Positions 9,147 to 17,889 of a DNA stretch of 54,309 nt are shown here, one piece after another (position 1 is the first letter of the stretch; every line of letters starts with the position of its first letter). The stretch is from an uncultured Pseudomonadota bacterium (GTDB lineage: Bacteria > Myxococcota_A > UBA796 > SXON01). A program made the position numbers and the translations under genes. Location of the stretch: the NCBI GenBank assembly GCA_903891165.1, contig CAITDR010000632.1:1-54309 (forward strand), written 5' to 3'. Under the pieces are notes generated by a model, which had not been told where the DNA came from, made no database searches, and worked only from the letters and a program-made list of their open reading frames with translations.

Positions 9147-12100
9147 ATGTACAAGCTCCTCCTCCTCCCCCTGATCGCCGGCTGCCTGGGCGGAGACGTC
9201 TCGGTCACCCCCACAAAGACCGATGACGACGGGGACGGCTTTACCGCCGAGATCGACTGCGACGACACCCACGCCACCGTCAACCCCGACGGCAAAGAAG
9301 TCTGCGACGAGCTGGACAACGACTGCAACGGCACCGTGGACGACGCCCCCAGCGATGGCACCGCCTTTTTTGCCGATAGCGACGGCGACAGCTACGGAAA
9401 TCCAGACAGCAGCACCATCGCCTGCACCGCCCCCACCGGTTTTGTAGCCGACAATACCGACTGTGACGACGACGAAGGCCGCGCCTACCCCGGCAACCCC
9501 GAAGTCTGCGACCAGGTGGACAACGACTGCAACGGGCAGATCGACGACGACCCCAGCGACCAAATCACCGTCTACACCGATACCGACGGCGACAACTACG
9601 GCGAAGATGGCACCGGTATCCTCGTCTGCACCGCCAGCAATGGCCAGGCCGAACAGGATGGCGATTGTGACGACAGCCGCAGCGACATCCACCCCGGCGC
9701 CGCCGAGAGCGACTGCAGCGACCCCACCGACTACAACTGCGATGGCTCCGTCGCCTACGACGACGCCGATGCCGACGGCAGCCCCGCCTGTGAAGACTGC
9801 GATGACAATAATGGTGCAGTAAATCCCAACGCAACCGAAATCTGCAACGACCTCGACGACGACTGCGATGGCGACATCGACGATGCCGACGCCTCGCTCT
9901 CCGGCGCCCCCACCTGGTATCGCGACCCCGATGGCGACGGCTACACCGCCGGAACCGGCCTCTCCCTTACCCAATGTGACGCCCCCACCGGCTACGCCGC
10001 TACCAGAGGCGACTGCGACGACTACGACGCCACCGTCAACCCTGGCGCCACCGAGATCTGCGACAGCCTGAACATCGACGAAGACTGCGACGGACTGGCC
10101 GACGACAACGATCCCACCACCGCCGCCTCCTCCTGGCAAAGCTGGTACCGCGACCTCGACGGCGACCAATACGGCGACAGTGCCCGCTTCGTCAGCCAAT
10201 GTGAAGCCCCCTCGGCCACCTACGTCGGCAGCGGCGGGGACTGTGACGACGCCGATGCAGGCGTAAATCCAGGCGCGACCGAAAGCTGCAATAGCCAGGA
10301 TGATGATTGCGATGGCCTTGTCGATGATGCCGATCCCAGCGTAAGCGGCGCCACCACCTGGTACAGCGATGCCGACGGCGACAGCTACGGCTCCAGCTCC
10401 TCCCTCTCCTGCACCCGCCCCGCCGGATCCGTGGCCAGCGGCGGCGACTGTAACGACAACAACGCAAGTATCAACCCCGGTGCCATCGAGATCTGCGACA
10501 CGGCAAACACCGACGAAGACTGCGACGGTCTGGCCGACGACGACGACAGCAGCGCCTCTGGCAAGCAGACTTGGTATCGCGATGCCGACAGCGACGGCTA
10601 CGGCACCACCAGCAGCACGAGTGTCTGCGACGCCCCCTCCGGCTATAGTCGCACCAGCGGCGACTGTAACGATAGCAACAACGGGATCAATCCCGGTGCC
10701 ATTGAAATCTGCGATGCGTCGGACAACGACGAAGACTGCGACAACCTCGCCGACGATGCCGACAGCAGCGCCTCCGGAAAAGTCACCGTCTACGCCGATG
10801 TGGACAGCGACGGCTACGGCGGCAGTACCAGCCTCACCGTCTGCAATGTACCCGGCGGCTACCTCGCCGTGACCGGCGACTGCAACGACGGAAATCCGAG
10901 TATCTCCCCCGCTGTGATTGAAATCTGCGACGCCAGCAATACCGACGAAGACTGCGACAACCTCGCCGACGACAACGACTCCGCCGCCTCCGGCAAAACC
11001 ACCTACTATCGCGACGCCGACAGCGACAACCAGGGCACCAGCAGCAACAGCATCAGCCGCTGCGACGCCTCCAGCGGCTACGTCGCCTCCTCCACCGACT
11101 GCGACGACAGCCGCGCCGCCGTGTACCTGGGCGCCACCGAAATCTGCGACAGCCTGGACAACGACTGCGACGGAAGTATCGACGAAAACCTTACGCAGAC
11201 CTGGTATAGGGACGCCGACAGCGACAGCTACGGTCTCTCCAGCAACAGCACCATCGCCTGTGGACAACCCTCTGGTTATGTCTCTAACAGTACCGACTGT
11301 GACGACAGCCGAGGCAGCGTCTACCCCGGCGCCACCGAGCTCTGCGACAGCCTGGACAACGACTGCGACGGCGTCATCGACGACAACGCCCTTCAAAGCT
11401 GGTACCAGGACAGCGACAGCGACGGCTACGGCAACTCCAGCGTCAGCACCAGCGCCTGCACCGCACCCGCCGGCTACGTCTCCACTTCCGGTGACTGTAA
11501 CGACAGCAACGCCTCGATCAGCCCCGGGGATCCCGAAATCTGCGACGCCAGCAATACCGACGAAGACTGCGACAACCTCGCCGACGACGCCGACGGCGGT
11601 GCCACCGGAAAAAGCACCTACTACCTGGACAGCGACAGCGACGGCTACGGCAGCACCACCTCACAGACCGTCTGTGACGCGAGCGCCAGCTACATCACAA
11701 CGGCGGGCGACTGCAACGACGCCAACGCCGCCATCAGCCCCGGCGACGCCGAGGTTTGCGCCGATAGTATTGACAATAATTGCAGCGGCACCGCCGACGA
11801 AGGCTGCAGCAGCAACTCCTGGACCGGCGCACACAGCACCTCGGAGTACGACACCAAAATCTACGGCAATGAAACCGGAGACTTCTTCGGAAACTCCATC
11901 GCTGCGGCCGACTTCAACAACGACGGCCTGACAGATCTTGTGGTCGGTGCCCCCCAGGACGAATACAGCGCCACCTACACCGGCTATGGCGTCACCTACG
12001 TCTACAACGGCGCCCTGAACCCCGGTGTCGTCGAAGTCAGCACCGCCAGCGACGACGCCTACCTCTACAGTACCTCGTCGTTGCATACCGACTTTGGCGA

Positions 12101-13130
12101 GCTGGTCTGGGCCATTCCCGACATGGACGGCGACGGATTGCCCGAGCTGGCCCTGACCGACTCCAACAAGGGCTACTACTGGAGCGTCTATATGTATCGT
12201 GGCAGTGTACTGTCCGGGAATGTGACCAGCGGATCGGCCTACTACACCAGCCTGTTCTGCAACGATATGTCAGGCGCGGGGAACTTTTACACCACCAGCA
12301 CCCGATACCTGGCCTGTGGCTACACCTCCTCCAGCACTGCGGCCGGTGTGGCACGGGTCTACGGGGACAGCTCCGGCACCGCATTGGTGACCCTGAACGG
12401 CGAGGCGAGTAGCGACGCCGCGGGCCAATCCATCGACTTCGAGCACGATTTTGACGGGGACGGCACCAACGACGCCCTGATCGGAGCCTACGGAAACGAC
12501 ACCGGTGGCTCGGCAGCGGGGGCCGCCTACGTGGTCTACGGTCCGGTCACGGGAACCTTCAACCTGTCGGGGGCGGACAGCAAGATCACCGGGACCGGTT
12601 CCAGCACCTACCTGGGATGGCAGGTAGGAGGCGGGGATATGGACGGAGATGGCGCCGACGATGTGTTTGTGGGGGCGCCCAACTACGACTACGGAACCCG
12701 CACCAACGCCGGGGCCATTTTTGTGTTCAACTCCCTGCCCAGCGGAACCGTGGCAGCCACAACCTGCAACTGGGGCATCTACGGCGACAGCGCCAGCGAC
12801 CAGCTTGGAACGCACCCCATCACCTTTGGGGATGTGGATGGCGACACCAATACCGACGTGCTCGTGTCTGCAAGCGCAGACGACGGTGCCGCCACCGACG
12901 CTGGCGCCGCCTGGCTGATCTACGGTCCCAATAGCGCCGGATGGGATTTGTCACTGGACTACGACGCACGGTGGCGCGGGGAGGGTGCCTACTACTACGT
13001 CGGTGAAGACGCGCGGATCGTTGGCGACAGCAACGGCGACGGCTTCGACGACATCGTATTGGCCGGGTACAACGCCGACGAACGTGGCTACACCGAACAC
13101 GGCGCCATCTGGATGTTTTTAGGCGGCTGA
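9147..13130 (+). CDS. Large MopE-repeat/FG-GAP surface lipoprotein
   Basis: The protein has 1327 residues from ATG 9147. Residues 1-13 (MYKLLLLPLIAGC) are a lipoprotein signal with lipobox Cys13. The next ~880 residues are about 18 tandem ~50-residue Cys/Asp-rich modules (PF11617, Cu_binding_MopE type; 'EICD...DEDCDGLADD', 'WYRDADSDSYG'). Each carries paired Cys and Asp clusters suited to Ca2+ or metal binding and disulfides. The last ~430 residues hold FG-GAP/VCBS-type repeats ('DFNNDGLTDLVVGA', 'DFDGDGTNDALIGAY', 'GDSNGDGFDDIVLAGY'), probably a beta-propeller. The likely role is a surface adhesion or structural protein; the ligand is unknown. It is the intact paralogue of the gene at 5267, and their N- and C-termini are near identical. 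A perfect palindrome and a strong terminator follow. Confidence 0.85.
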   Translation: MYKLLLLPLIAGCLGGDVSVTPTKTDDDGDGFTAEIDCDDTHATVNPDGKEVCDELDNDCNGTVDDAPSDGTAFFADSDGDSYGNPDSSTIACTAPTGFVADNTDCDDDEGRAYPGNPEVCDQVDNDCNGQIDDDPSDQITVYTDTDGDNYGEDGTGILVCTASNGQAEQDGDCDDSRSDIHPGAAESDCSDPTDYNCDGSVAYDDADADGSPACEDCDDNNGAVNPNATEICNDLDDDCDGDIDDADASLSGAPTWYRDPDGDGYTAGTGLSLTQCDAPTGYAATRGDCDDYDATVNPGATEICDSLNIDEDCDGLADDNDPTTAASSWQSWYRDLDGDQYGDSARFVSQCEAPSATYVGSGGDCDDADAGVNPGATESCNSQDDDCDGLVDDADPSVSGATTWYSDADGDSYGSSSSLSCTRPAGSVASGGDCNDNNASINPGAIEICDTANTDEDCDGLADDDDSSASGKQTWYRDADSDGYGTTSSTSVCDAPSGYSRTSGDCNDSNNGINPGAIEICDASDNDEDCDNLADDADSSASGKVTVYADVDSDGYGGSTSLTVCNVPGGYLAVTGDCNDGNPSISPAVIEICDASNTDEDCDNLADDNDSAASGKTTYYRDADSDNQGTSSNSISRCDASSGYVASSTDCDDSRAAVYLGATEICDSLDNDCDGSIDENLTQTWYRDADSDSYGLSSNSTIACGQPSGYVSNSTDCDDSRGSVYPGATELCDSLDNDCDGVIDDNALQSWYQDSDSDGYGNSSVSTSACTAPAGYVSTSGDCNDSNASISPGDPEICDASNTDEDCDNLADDADGGATGKSTYYLDSDSDGYGSTTSQTVCDASASYITTAGDCNDANAAISPGDAEVCADSIDNNCSGTADEGCSSNSWTGAHSTSEYDTKIYGNETGDFFGNSIAAADFNNDGLTDLVVGAPQDEYSATYTGYGVTYVYNGALNPGVVEVSTASDDAYLYSTSSLHTDFGELVWAIPDMDGDGLPELALTDSNKGYYWSVYMYRGSVLSGNVTSGSAYYTSLFCNDMSGAGNFYTTSTRYLACGYTSSSTAAGVARVYGDSSGTALVTLNGEASSDAAGQSIDFEHDFDGDGTNDALIGAYGNDTGGSAAGAAYVVYGPVTGTFNLSGADSKITGTGSSTYLGWQVGGGDMDGDGADDVFVGAPNYDYGTRTNAGAIFVFNSLPSGTVAATTCNWGIYGDSASDQLGTHPITFGDVDGDTNTDVLVSASADDGAATDAGAAWLIYGPNSAGWDLSLDYDARWRGEGAYYYVGEDARIVGDSNGDGFDDIVLAGYNADERGYTEHGAIWMFLGG

Positions 13131-13146
13131 GTCGACGCACACCCCA

Positions 13147-13166
13147 CTGAATGAACATTCATTCAG
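13147..13166. promoter_or_regulatory. Perfect TGAATGA palindrome
   Basis: CTGAATGAACATTCATTCAG has 9-base perfect arms around a CA centre. It lies 16 bases after the stop of the 9147 gene, between convergent genes, which is an unusual place for an operator. It is one of three copies of the motif in 9 kb. A small transcript ending at the 13208 terminator would explain the position. Confidence 0.5.
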
Positions 13167-13207
13167 GAGAAGGGGTGGGAATAAGGGGAGCATTCTCCAC
13201 ACCACGC

Positions 13208-13244
13208 AAGGCCGGTGGGCCAGGGGCCCAGCGGCCTTTTTTTG
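13208..13244 (+). terminator. Rho-independent terminator
   Basis: AAGGCCG pairs with CGGCCTT and the inner TGGGCC pairs with GGCCCA, separated by one G-G mismatch and closed by a short loop. The hairpin is followed by a run of T on the plus strand. It terminates transcripts from the 9147 gene or from a small RNA starting near the 13147 palindrome. Confidence 0.8.
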
Positions 13245-13258
13245 TCAAACCATCCCAA

Positions 13259-14137
13259 CTACCGACTGATCAACGGCAACACCACCGCAGTCACCACCAA
13301 AATCCCCATCCCCACCTGCCCCTCAGCATCCGGCAGCTCGGTAAAGAAAAACCACCCCGCCAACGCCGTCAATAGCGGACCGGCAGCGGAAGTGGCCGAC
13401 ATCAGCGCGGCGGGGGCCAATCTGTAGGCATCGGTCATCAGAATCTGGGCGATAGTGGCGCATAATCCCGCGCCAGCCAACGCTGCGATCACCGCCGGGT
13501 CTGTGGGCCAGTGTGCGCCTGTGATCAGGGCCAAGCTCACCGCCAGAATTGTGGACAATAACGTAAAGTAGAAGACCACGGTGATCGCCGGGTTGCTGGT
13601 AGCGGCACGTCGGATGGCCAGGTAGGCGGCGGCGGCAAAAAGACCACTTCCCAGGCCCAGACCTCGACCCAAGGTATCGCTGCTCATGCCTTCGGCCACG
13701 GCAGCCACCTCCCGCGGGTGCGCCAGCAGCGCCACGCCCACCATCGAGCCGGAAATTGCCGCCCACACCAATGGGCGCGTGCGTTCACCCAACAAAAATG
13801 GCGCCAGCAGGGCCACCCAGAGCGCACTGGTCTGGTTCAAAAAGGCCGCCTCGCCCACACCCACCAGGGGCAGCGCCGCAAAATACGACATTAACGCACC
13901 TGCACCCGCAAACCCCCGCGCCCACAGCTCCCAGCGGCCATCTCCCCACAGTAATTTCCGATCTCCCCGCGCCAAAAGCACCAGCGCCACAAGGTTCACC
14001 ACCGCCCGCCACGAGCTGCTGACAAAGGTGGAGAGCCCCGGTTCCAGCCGGTGGGCGAGGCCCACGCAGAGCGCCATCCCCGTAAAAAAGACGGCGGCGC
14101 CCAACATCCGCAGCACCCCTCCCCGAACCGACTGCAT
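13259..14137 (-). CDS. EamA/DMT-superfamily transporter
   Basis: The protein has 292 residues and about ten hydrophobic membrane segments arranged as two EamA repeats. They include 'MLGAAVFFTGMALCVGLAHRL', 'GAGALMSYFAALPLVGVGEAAFLNQTSALWVALLAPFLLGER' and, in the second half, 'MSATSAAGPLLTALAGWFFFTELPDAEGQVGMGILVV'. The 'ALPL...E..FL......LW......FLGER' run is the usual drug/metabolite transporter signature. It is probably an exporter of an unknown small metabolite in the inner membrane. GAGG lies just upstream of the ATG, and a TGAATGA palindrome (14153-14172) sits 16 bases upstream, so a TetR-type repressor may control it. Confidence 0.85.
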   Translation of the reverse strand: MQSVRGGVLRMLGAAVFFTGMALCVGLAHRLEPGLSTFVSSSWRAVVNLVALVLLARGDRKLLWGDGRWELWARGFAGAGALMSYFAALPLVGVGEAAFLNQTSALWVALLAPFLLGERTRPLVWAAISGSMVGVALLAHPREVAAVAEGMSSDTLGRGLGLGSGLFAAAAYLAIRRAATSNPAITVVFYFTLLSTILAVSLALITGAHWPTDPAVIAALAGAGLCATIAQILMTDAYRLAPAALMSATSAAGPLLTALAGWFFFTELPDAEGQVGMGILVVTAVVLPLISR

Positions 14138-14152
14138 CTTCCTCTCTCTTTT

Positions 14153-14172
14153 CTGAATGAAGCCTCATTCAG
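14153..14172. promoter_or_regulatory. TGAATGA-N4-TCATTCA operator upstream of the EamA gene
   Basis: CTGAATGAAGCCTCATTCAG has 8-base perfect arms around AGCC. It lies immediately upstream of the transporter's ribosome binding site and ATG (14137), a good position for repression. It matches the motif at 13147 and 5108. Confidence 0.55.
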
Positions 14173-14185
14173 TGGCGCCCGGAGC

Positions 14186-15166
14186 CTAACCCGGTCGGCT
14201 CATCGCGCAGGCAAAGACCCATAGACCGTCAAGTTGCCCTACCACCGGCGAGGTACAGGAATTGCCGAATTCGGGAGGAAAGGGGCTACGATCCCAGAAT
14301 TGTCCTTGGGCTTCACTGCTGCCGTCGGCATTCACCCGCAGCAGCTCAGGCGGCTGTGCACCACCGGTCGTCTGTGCCAACACCATCAGATGATCCACTT
14401 CCTCCCAGCAAAAGGGCACAGTAGGGCCACCCCAGGCCAGCTCGGTGGCCTCAAAACTGCGGCCGTCGCCGGCCGTCGCCGCCACCACCCGGCTGGCGTC
14501 CTGGGTAGCAAAAAGCCAGGTCTTCCCATCCAAAACACAGATGGAGGGATCGGCCAGCCCATCCTCCTCCCACAGCGGCCCATCCTCCACAAAAGCCCGC
14601 CCATCCCAGATGCCGCCCATGATCGGGTGGGGACCGGGCTGCTGCGCGGGATCACCATCGGCGGAGGTACCAAACCAGGCAGCTTCTACCTGCCCTTCGG
14701 CGTTCCAGTACAGCAGCGGATCGATGCTTTGGGTGTAGCTGGCACCGTCGATGGGCCAGCTATGAGAGCCCCAGGTCTCCAGATCGGCGGTCACTATCGC
14801 ATAGAGTGCGTCGGAAGGCAGATCCAATCCGATACCTTCAAGGTGCCGACGATCCAGCACGCCATTGATGATCAGGCCTTCATTCGTGATCAGCAGGTGC
14901 AGACTGGACATTCCCCGGGCGATCAGCCGGTCCTCGGCTACCCAGGTCTGCCCGTCGTCGCTGGTGGCAATCCGCACCTCCCACTCGGGACCGGGGGGAT
15001 CCTGCGGGTCTACCATCAGTGGCTGCAACGGACCCGGATCGGTCCAAAAATCGGCCTCCTCCCACGGGGTTGCCGTAGCGGGTACCTCCCCACTGTCGCC
15101 GCTATCGGCCACAGACTCTTTGGGCAGGGACTCTTCGGCGGCGGTACAGGCGAGCAAGAACCACAT
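14186..15166 (-). CDS. Lipoprotein, possibly beta-propeller
   Basis: The protein has 326 residues from ATG 15166. The N-terminus MWFLLACTAAEESLP is a short lipoprotein signal with lipobox LLAC (Cys7). The following Ser/Asp/Glu-rich linker is typical of a surface lipoprotein stalk. The body has repeated 'SDDGQTWVAEDRL', 'DLETWGSHSWPIDG' and 'AGDGRSFEATELAW' blocks, which resemble BNR/sialidase-like or GH43-like propeller blades ('S.DG..W'). No catalytic set can be assigned, so no enzyme is claimed. An upstream in-frame start at 15202 lies within the predicted promoter, so ATG 15166 was preferred. Confidence 0.7.
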   Translation of the reverse strand: MWFLLACTAAEESLPKESVADSGDSGEVPATATPWEEADFWTDPGPLQPLMVDPQDPPGPEWEVRIATSDDGQTWVAEDRLIARGMSSLHLLITNEGLIINGVLDRRHLEGIGLDLPSDALYAIVTADLETWGSHSWPIDGASYTQSIDPLLYWNAEGQVEAAWFGTSADGDPAQQPGPHPIMGGIWDGRAFVEDGPLWEEDGLADPSICVLDGKTWLFATQDASRVVAATAGDGRSFEATELAWGGPTVPFCWEEVDHLMVLAQTTGGAQPPELLRVNADGSSEAQGQFWDRSPFPPEFGNSCTSPVVGQLDGLWVFACAMSRPG

Positions 15167-15172
15167 GCCGCT

Positions 15173-15202
15173 AGTATGCACCGGATCGGCTCCCTCCCAC
15201 AA
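15173..15202 (-). promoter_or_regulatory. Predicted leaderless promoter of the 15166 lipoprotein gene
   Basis: On the minus strand, TTGTGG (15202-15197), an 18-base spacer and CATACT (15178-15173) are present. The start point 7 bases beyond the -10 is the A of the ATG at 15166, as seen for the 4697 and 8346 genes. Confidence 0.45.
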
Positions 15203-15232
15203 GCGCCCCGCTGCTCATCGCCAATTTTTATG

Positions 15233-16714
15233 TTAAGAGTCCTGCTCCCAGTCCTCAAAGAAGGCGATACGTCGCGTATCCAGCGAGGCCGGTCGGGCAC
15301 GGGGCCGCGCCCAGTCGCGCAGCTCCTTCAGCCGGTCGTCCATGGTCACTGCAAGGGGGATGGTCTCGCGTACCGTGCGCAGCAGATCCTCCTGGATCAG
15401 GGACCGATCCGCTGCAAAAGCCCGGTACATCGCCGCAACGATGAGCTGCTCCAGCTCTGCGCCGGAGTAGCGGTCGGTCTCCTCGGCGATGGCCAGCAGA
15501 TCAAAATTCTCTACCAGCCGCCCCCGGCGGCGCAGGTGGATCTCCAGCACCTCCAGCCGCTCGTGTACATTGGGAAGATCTACAAAAAAGATTTCGTCGA
15601 AGCGTCCTTTTCGCAGCAATTCCGGCGGCAGGGAGCGCACCTCGTTGGCGGTGGCCACCACAAAAACAGGAATGGTCTTCTCCTGCATCCAGGTCAGAAA
15701 ACTCCCGAAGACACGCCCACCACCGGCCTCCCCAAAAAAGGCTTTTTCGATCTCGTCGATCCACAGGATCGCCGGGGCCAGGCTCTCCGCCACCCGGATG
15801 GTCTCCTTCAGCCCCTCCTCCGCACGCCCCGCAAAAAGAGCAGCAACATCGAGTCGAAGTAGCGGAACCCGCCACAGGTTGGCCACCACCTTGGCAGACA
15901 GGGACTTGCCGCAGCCCTGCACCCCTAACAAAAACAGACCCTTGGGCTCCGGCAGGCCGAAGTCCTTGGCCTTCTCTGTAAAGGCCATGTTCCGCTGGCG
16001 CAGCCACTCCTTGAGGTTCTCCATCCCGCCCAGGTCTTTCAGCCCGATCTCCGGTCGAACATATTCTAAAAAGCGGGACTTCCGGATCAGGCGCTCCTTC
16101 TCCTCGATCAGCAGCTCCACGTCGCTACTGGAAAAGCGCTTTCCATCCACCAACACCCGCGCATAGGCCCGCTTGATCTCCTTTTCCGACAGCCCCAGCG
16201 ACGCGGTCACAAAGGACTCAAAAAGGTCGGTAGAAACCTCTAAACGCTGACTCTTCAGCAGCAGCGCAAGCAGCTTTCCTACCTCCGCGCGGCGTGGCAA
16301 AGGCAGATCCAGCAGCACCACATCCTTCTCCAGCTCCGGAGGCAGACTCACCGAGTAGGAAAGGAAGACGATCGCCTGTTTTTTGGCTTCCAGGTCGCGA
16401 ATCATGTCGCGCACACGCCTCAGCACGCGGCTGTCCGTCATCGCCGACTCGAAGTCCTCCAACAAAAATAGTGCACTGCCTTCGATCTTGCCGATAGCCA
16501 GCAGCACCCCGAGCGCATCTGTAGTCTCGACTACCTTGTTTCCCACCGGATCGGAGAGCCCCTGGCTGGAGCGCCAGCGGTACAGCGGCAGTCCAGCCGC
16601 ACCCGCCATTCTCTCCATCCCACGTTCTACCCGCTCTTCCTCCGAGGACAACAGCCAGATCAGCGGGTACCGTGACTGCAGGAGGGTGGGGATTCGGGCA
16701 AGCAGCTCTTCCAT
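15233..16714 (-). CDS. Ycf46-like AAA+ ATPase
   Basis: The protein has 493 residues. The N-terminal half ('[20 protein letters not shown]') is a degenerate P-loop-like domain usual in the Ycf46/FtsH-like AAA group. The C-terminal half is a classic AAA module: Walker A 'GVQGCGKS', Walker B '[11 protein letters not shown]', sensor-1 'VFVVATANE', arginine-finger region '[12 protein letters not shown]' and the sensor-2 helix '[10 protein letters not shown]'. Its role in the cell is unknown. It starts at ATG 16714, whose A overlaps the stop codon of the upstream hydrolase gene (TGATG), so the two are translationally coupled. Confidence 0.85.
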   Translation of the reverse strand: MEELLARIPTLLQSRYPLIWLLSSEEERVERGMERMAGAAGLPLYRWRSSQGLSDPVGNKVVETTDALGVLLAIGKIEGSALFLLEDFESAMTDSRVLRRVRDMIRDLEAKKQAIVFLSYSVSLPPELEKDVVLLDLPLPRRAEVGKLLALLLKSQRLEVSTDLFESFVTASLGLSEKEIKRAYARVLVDGKRFSSSDVELLIEEKERLIRKSRFLEYVRPEIGLKDLGGMENLKEWLRQRNMAFTEKAKDFGLPEPKGLFLLGVQGCGKSLSAKVVANLWRVPLLRLDVAALFAGRAEEGLKETIRVAESLAPAILWIDEIEKAFFGEAGGGRVFGSFLTWMQEKTIPVFVVATANEVRSLPPELLRKGRFDEIFFVDLPNVHERLEVLEIHLRRRGRLVENFDLLAIAEETDRYSGAELEQLIVAAMYRAFAADRSLIQEDLLRTVRETIPLAVTMDDRLKELRDWARPRARPASLDTRRIAFFEDWEQDS

Positions 16715-17775
16715 CAGGACCCCTTGACCGGTGGGTGGGCCTTCAACCATGCCTCAATTCGTGGAAAAATCTCGGTGGTCGAGTTTTTTCCCAGACCCAG
16801 ATCCAGGTGACCATAGGGCTCGGCAAAATTACTCTCCGGCCCCGCCAACAAAAACTCCCGTTCCCCCCCCATCGCGTCATAGTAGGGCCGCACCCAGGCG
16901 GGGGGAGCCACCTGGTCGCCCTCCCCGGCAATGACCAGCGTCGGCACATGAACCGTCTTCAGCTCCCCAAGGTAGTCCTTCTCCCCCCGGAAATCCATAA
17001 AGGACCCACTCTGAAGCATCCTCGAAAAATGCTTCATCTCCCCGCGGGCGAGGGGACTTACGATGTTCCGCATCATCGGTGCGATGGTGGCGGGATCCAT
17101 ATTGGCCGGGTTGTACAAGCGCTCTTGCAGCCGTCCTGGAACCAGACCGGGCGCAAAGGCAGCAAAATCGGCAAACAGGGGCGTCGCCACCCACAACAGC
17201 GCAGTGCCGCCGAAGGAAAATCCGACTTTGGCAAGTCCAACGAGCGGATCCCCCGTATCTACAAAGGAGGCCGGGCTGCCCACCGCGATGTTGGCAGACA
17301 AAAATTCCGCGCCGCCGTGACTCATATAGATGGCCCCCACCATCCCGCCCATGGAGTGCCCCACATAGGCGACGTTTTTGTAGCCGGTACAGGCACGGAT
17401 ATGCTGCACCGCAGCAGGGACATCATAGCGGCCATAGTCGTCGATCTTCCAGCCCGCCCGCTGTGCGCGGCCCTCCGGCGTCGTCATGGCGGTGCCGTGG
17501 CCGCGCAGGTCCATGGCCCACACATCCCAGCCCTGCTCCACCAGCCACTCGGCCAGACTGTGCTGCGGATCCAGATCCCAGAATGTATGATTGGAGGAGA
17601 TTCCATGTACCAAAAGTACCGGCGCCCCCCGACCAAAGTGATGATGCAAAGCGATGGTAGCATCGTCTTCGGTGATCACTTTGATGTCCGTTGCAAGGGT
17701 ACATTGTGCGCCCACCACGGGGGTCTGCGCCCAGGCCATCGCTCCACTCAACAGCACGCCCAACAGCACCGTCAT
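16714..17775 (-). CDS. Secreted alpha/beta hydrolase
   Basis: The protein has 353 residues from ATG 17775, chosen because GGGAGG precedes it and because it gives a clean signal peptide (MTVLLGVLLSGAMAWAQ). Alpha/beta-hydrolase landmarks are the oxyanion loop 'LLVHGISSNHTFWD', 'VWAMDLRGHGTAMT', the nucleophile elbow 'GHSMGG', the acid region 'TLVIAGEGDQVAPP' and His in 'EPYGHLDLGLG'. The likely activity is that of an esterase or lipase in the periplasm. Its stop overlaps the start of the AAA ATPase gene. It is divergent from the TolC-family gene, with ~115 bases between the starts. Confidence 0.85.
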   Translation of the reverse strand: MTVLLGVLLSGAMAWAQTPVVGAQCTLATDIKVITEDDATIALHHHFGRGAPVLLVHGISSNHTFWDLDPQHSLAEWLVEQGWDVWAMDLRGHGTAMTTPEGRAQRAGWKIDDYGRYDVPAAVQHIRACTGYKNVAYVGHSMGGMVGAIYMSHGGAEFLSANIAVGSPASFVDTGDPLVGLAKVGFSFGGTALLWVATPLFADFAAFAPGLVPGRLQERLYNPANMDPATIAPMMRNIVSPLARGEMKHFSRMLQSGSFMDFRGEKDYLGELKTVHVPTLVIAGEGDQVAPPAWVRPYYDAMGGEREFLLAGPESNFAEPYGHLDLGLGKNSTTEIFPRIEAWLKAHPPVKGS

Positions 17776-17889
17776 CCGGCCTCCCGTCCCCAGGCATGTA
17801 GCCCCCCCGGGCCGAGCCGCCAACTCCTCCCCGCTTTCCCTCCCCACTGACCGACCGAACAGGATAGAGCCTGCGGCCCGGGAGGTCGG

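Noticed and set aside
9111-11396. Very long open frame on the minus strand opposite the lipoprotein gene
   Set aside because: It is the antisense shadow of a repetitive GAC/GGC-rich gene; its Val/Ala/Gly-only composition is not a plausible protein.
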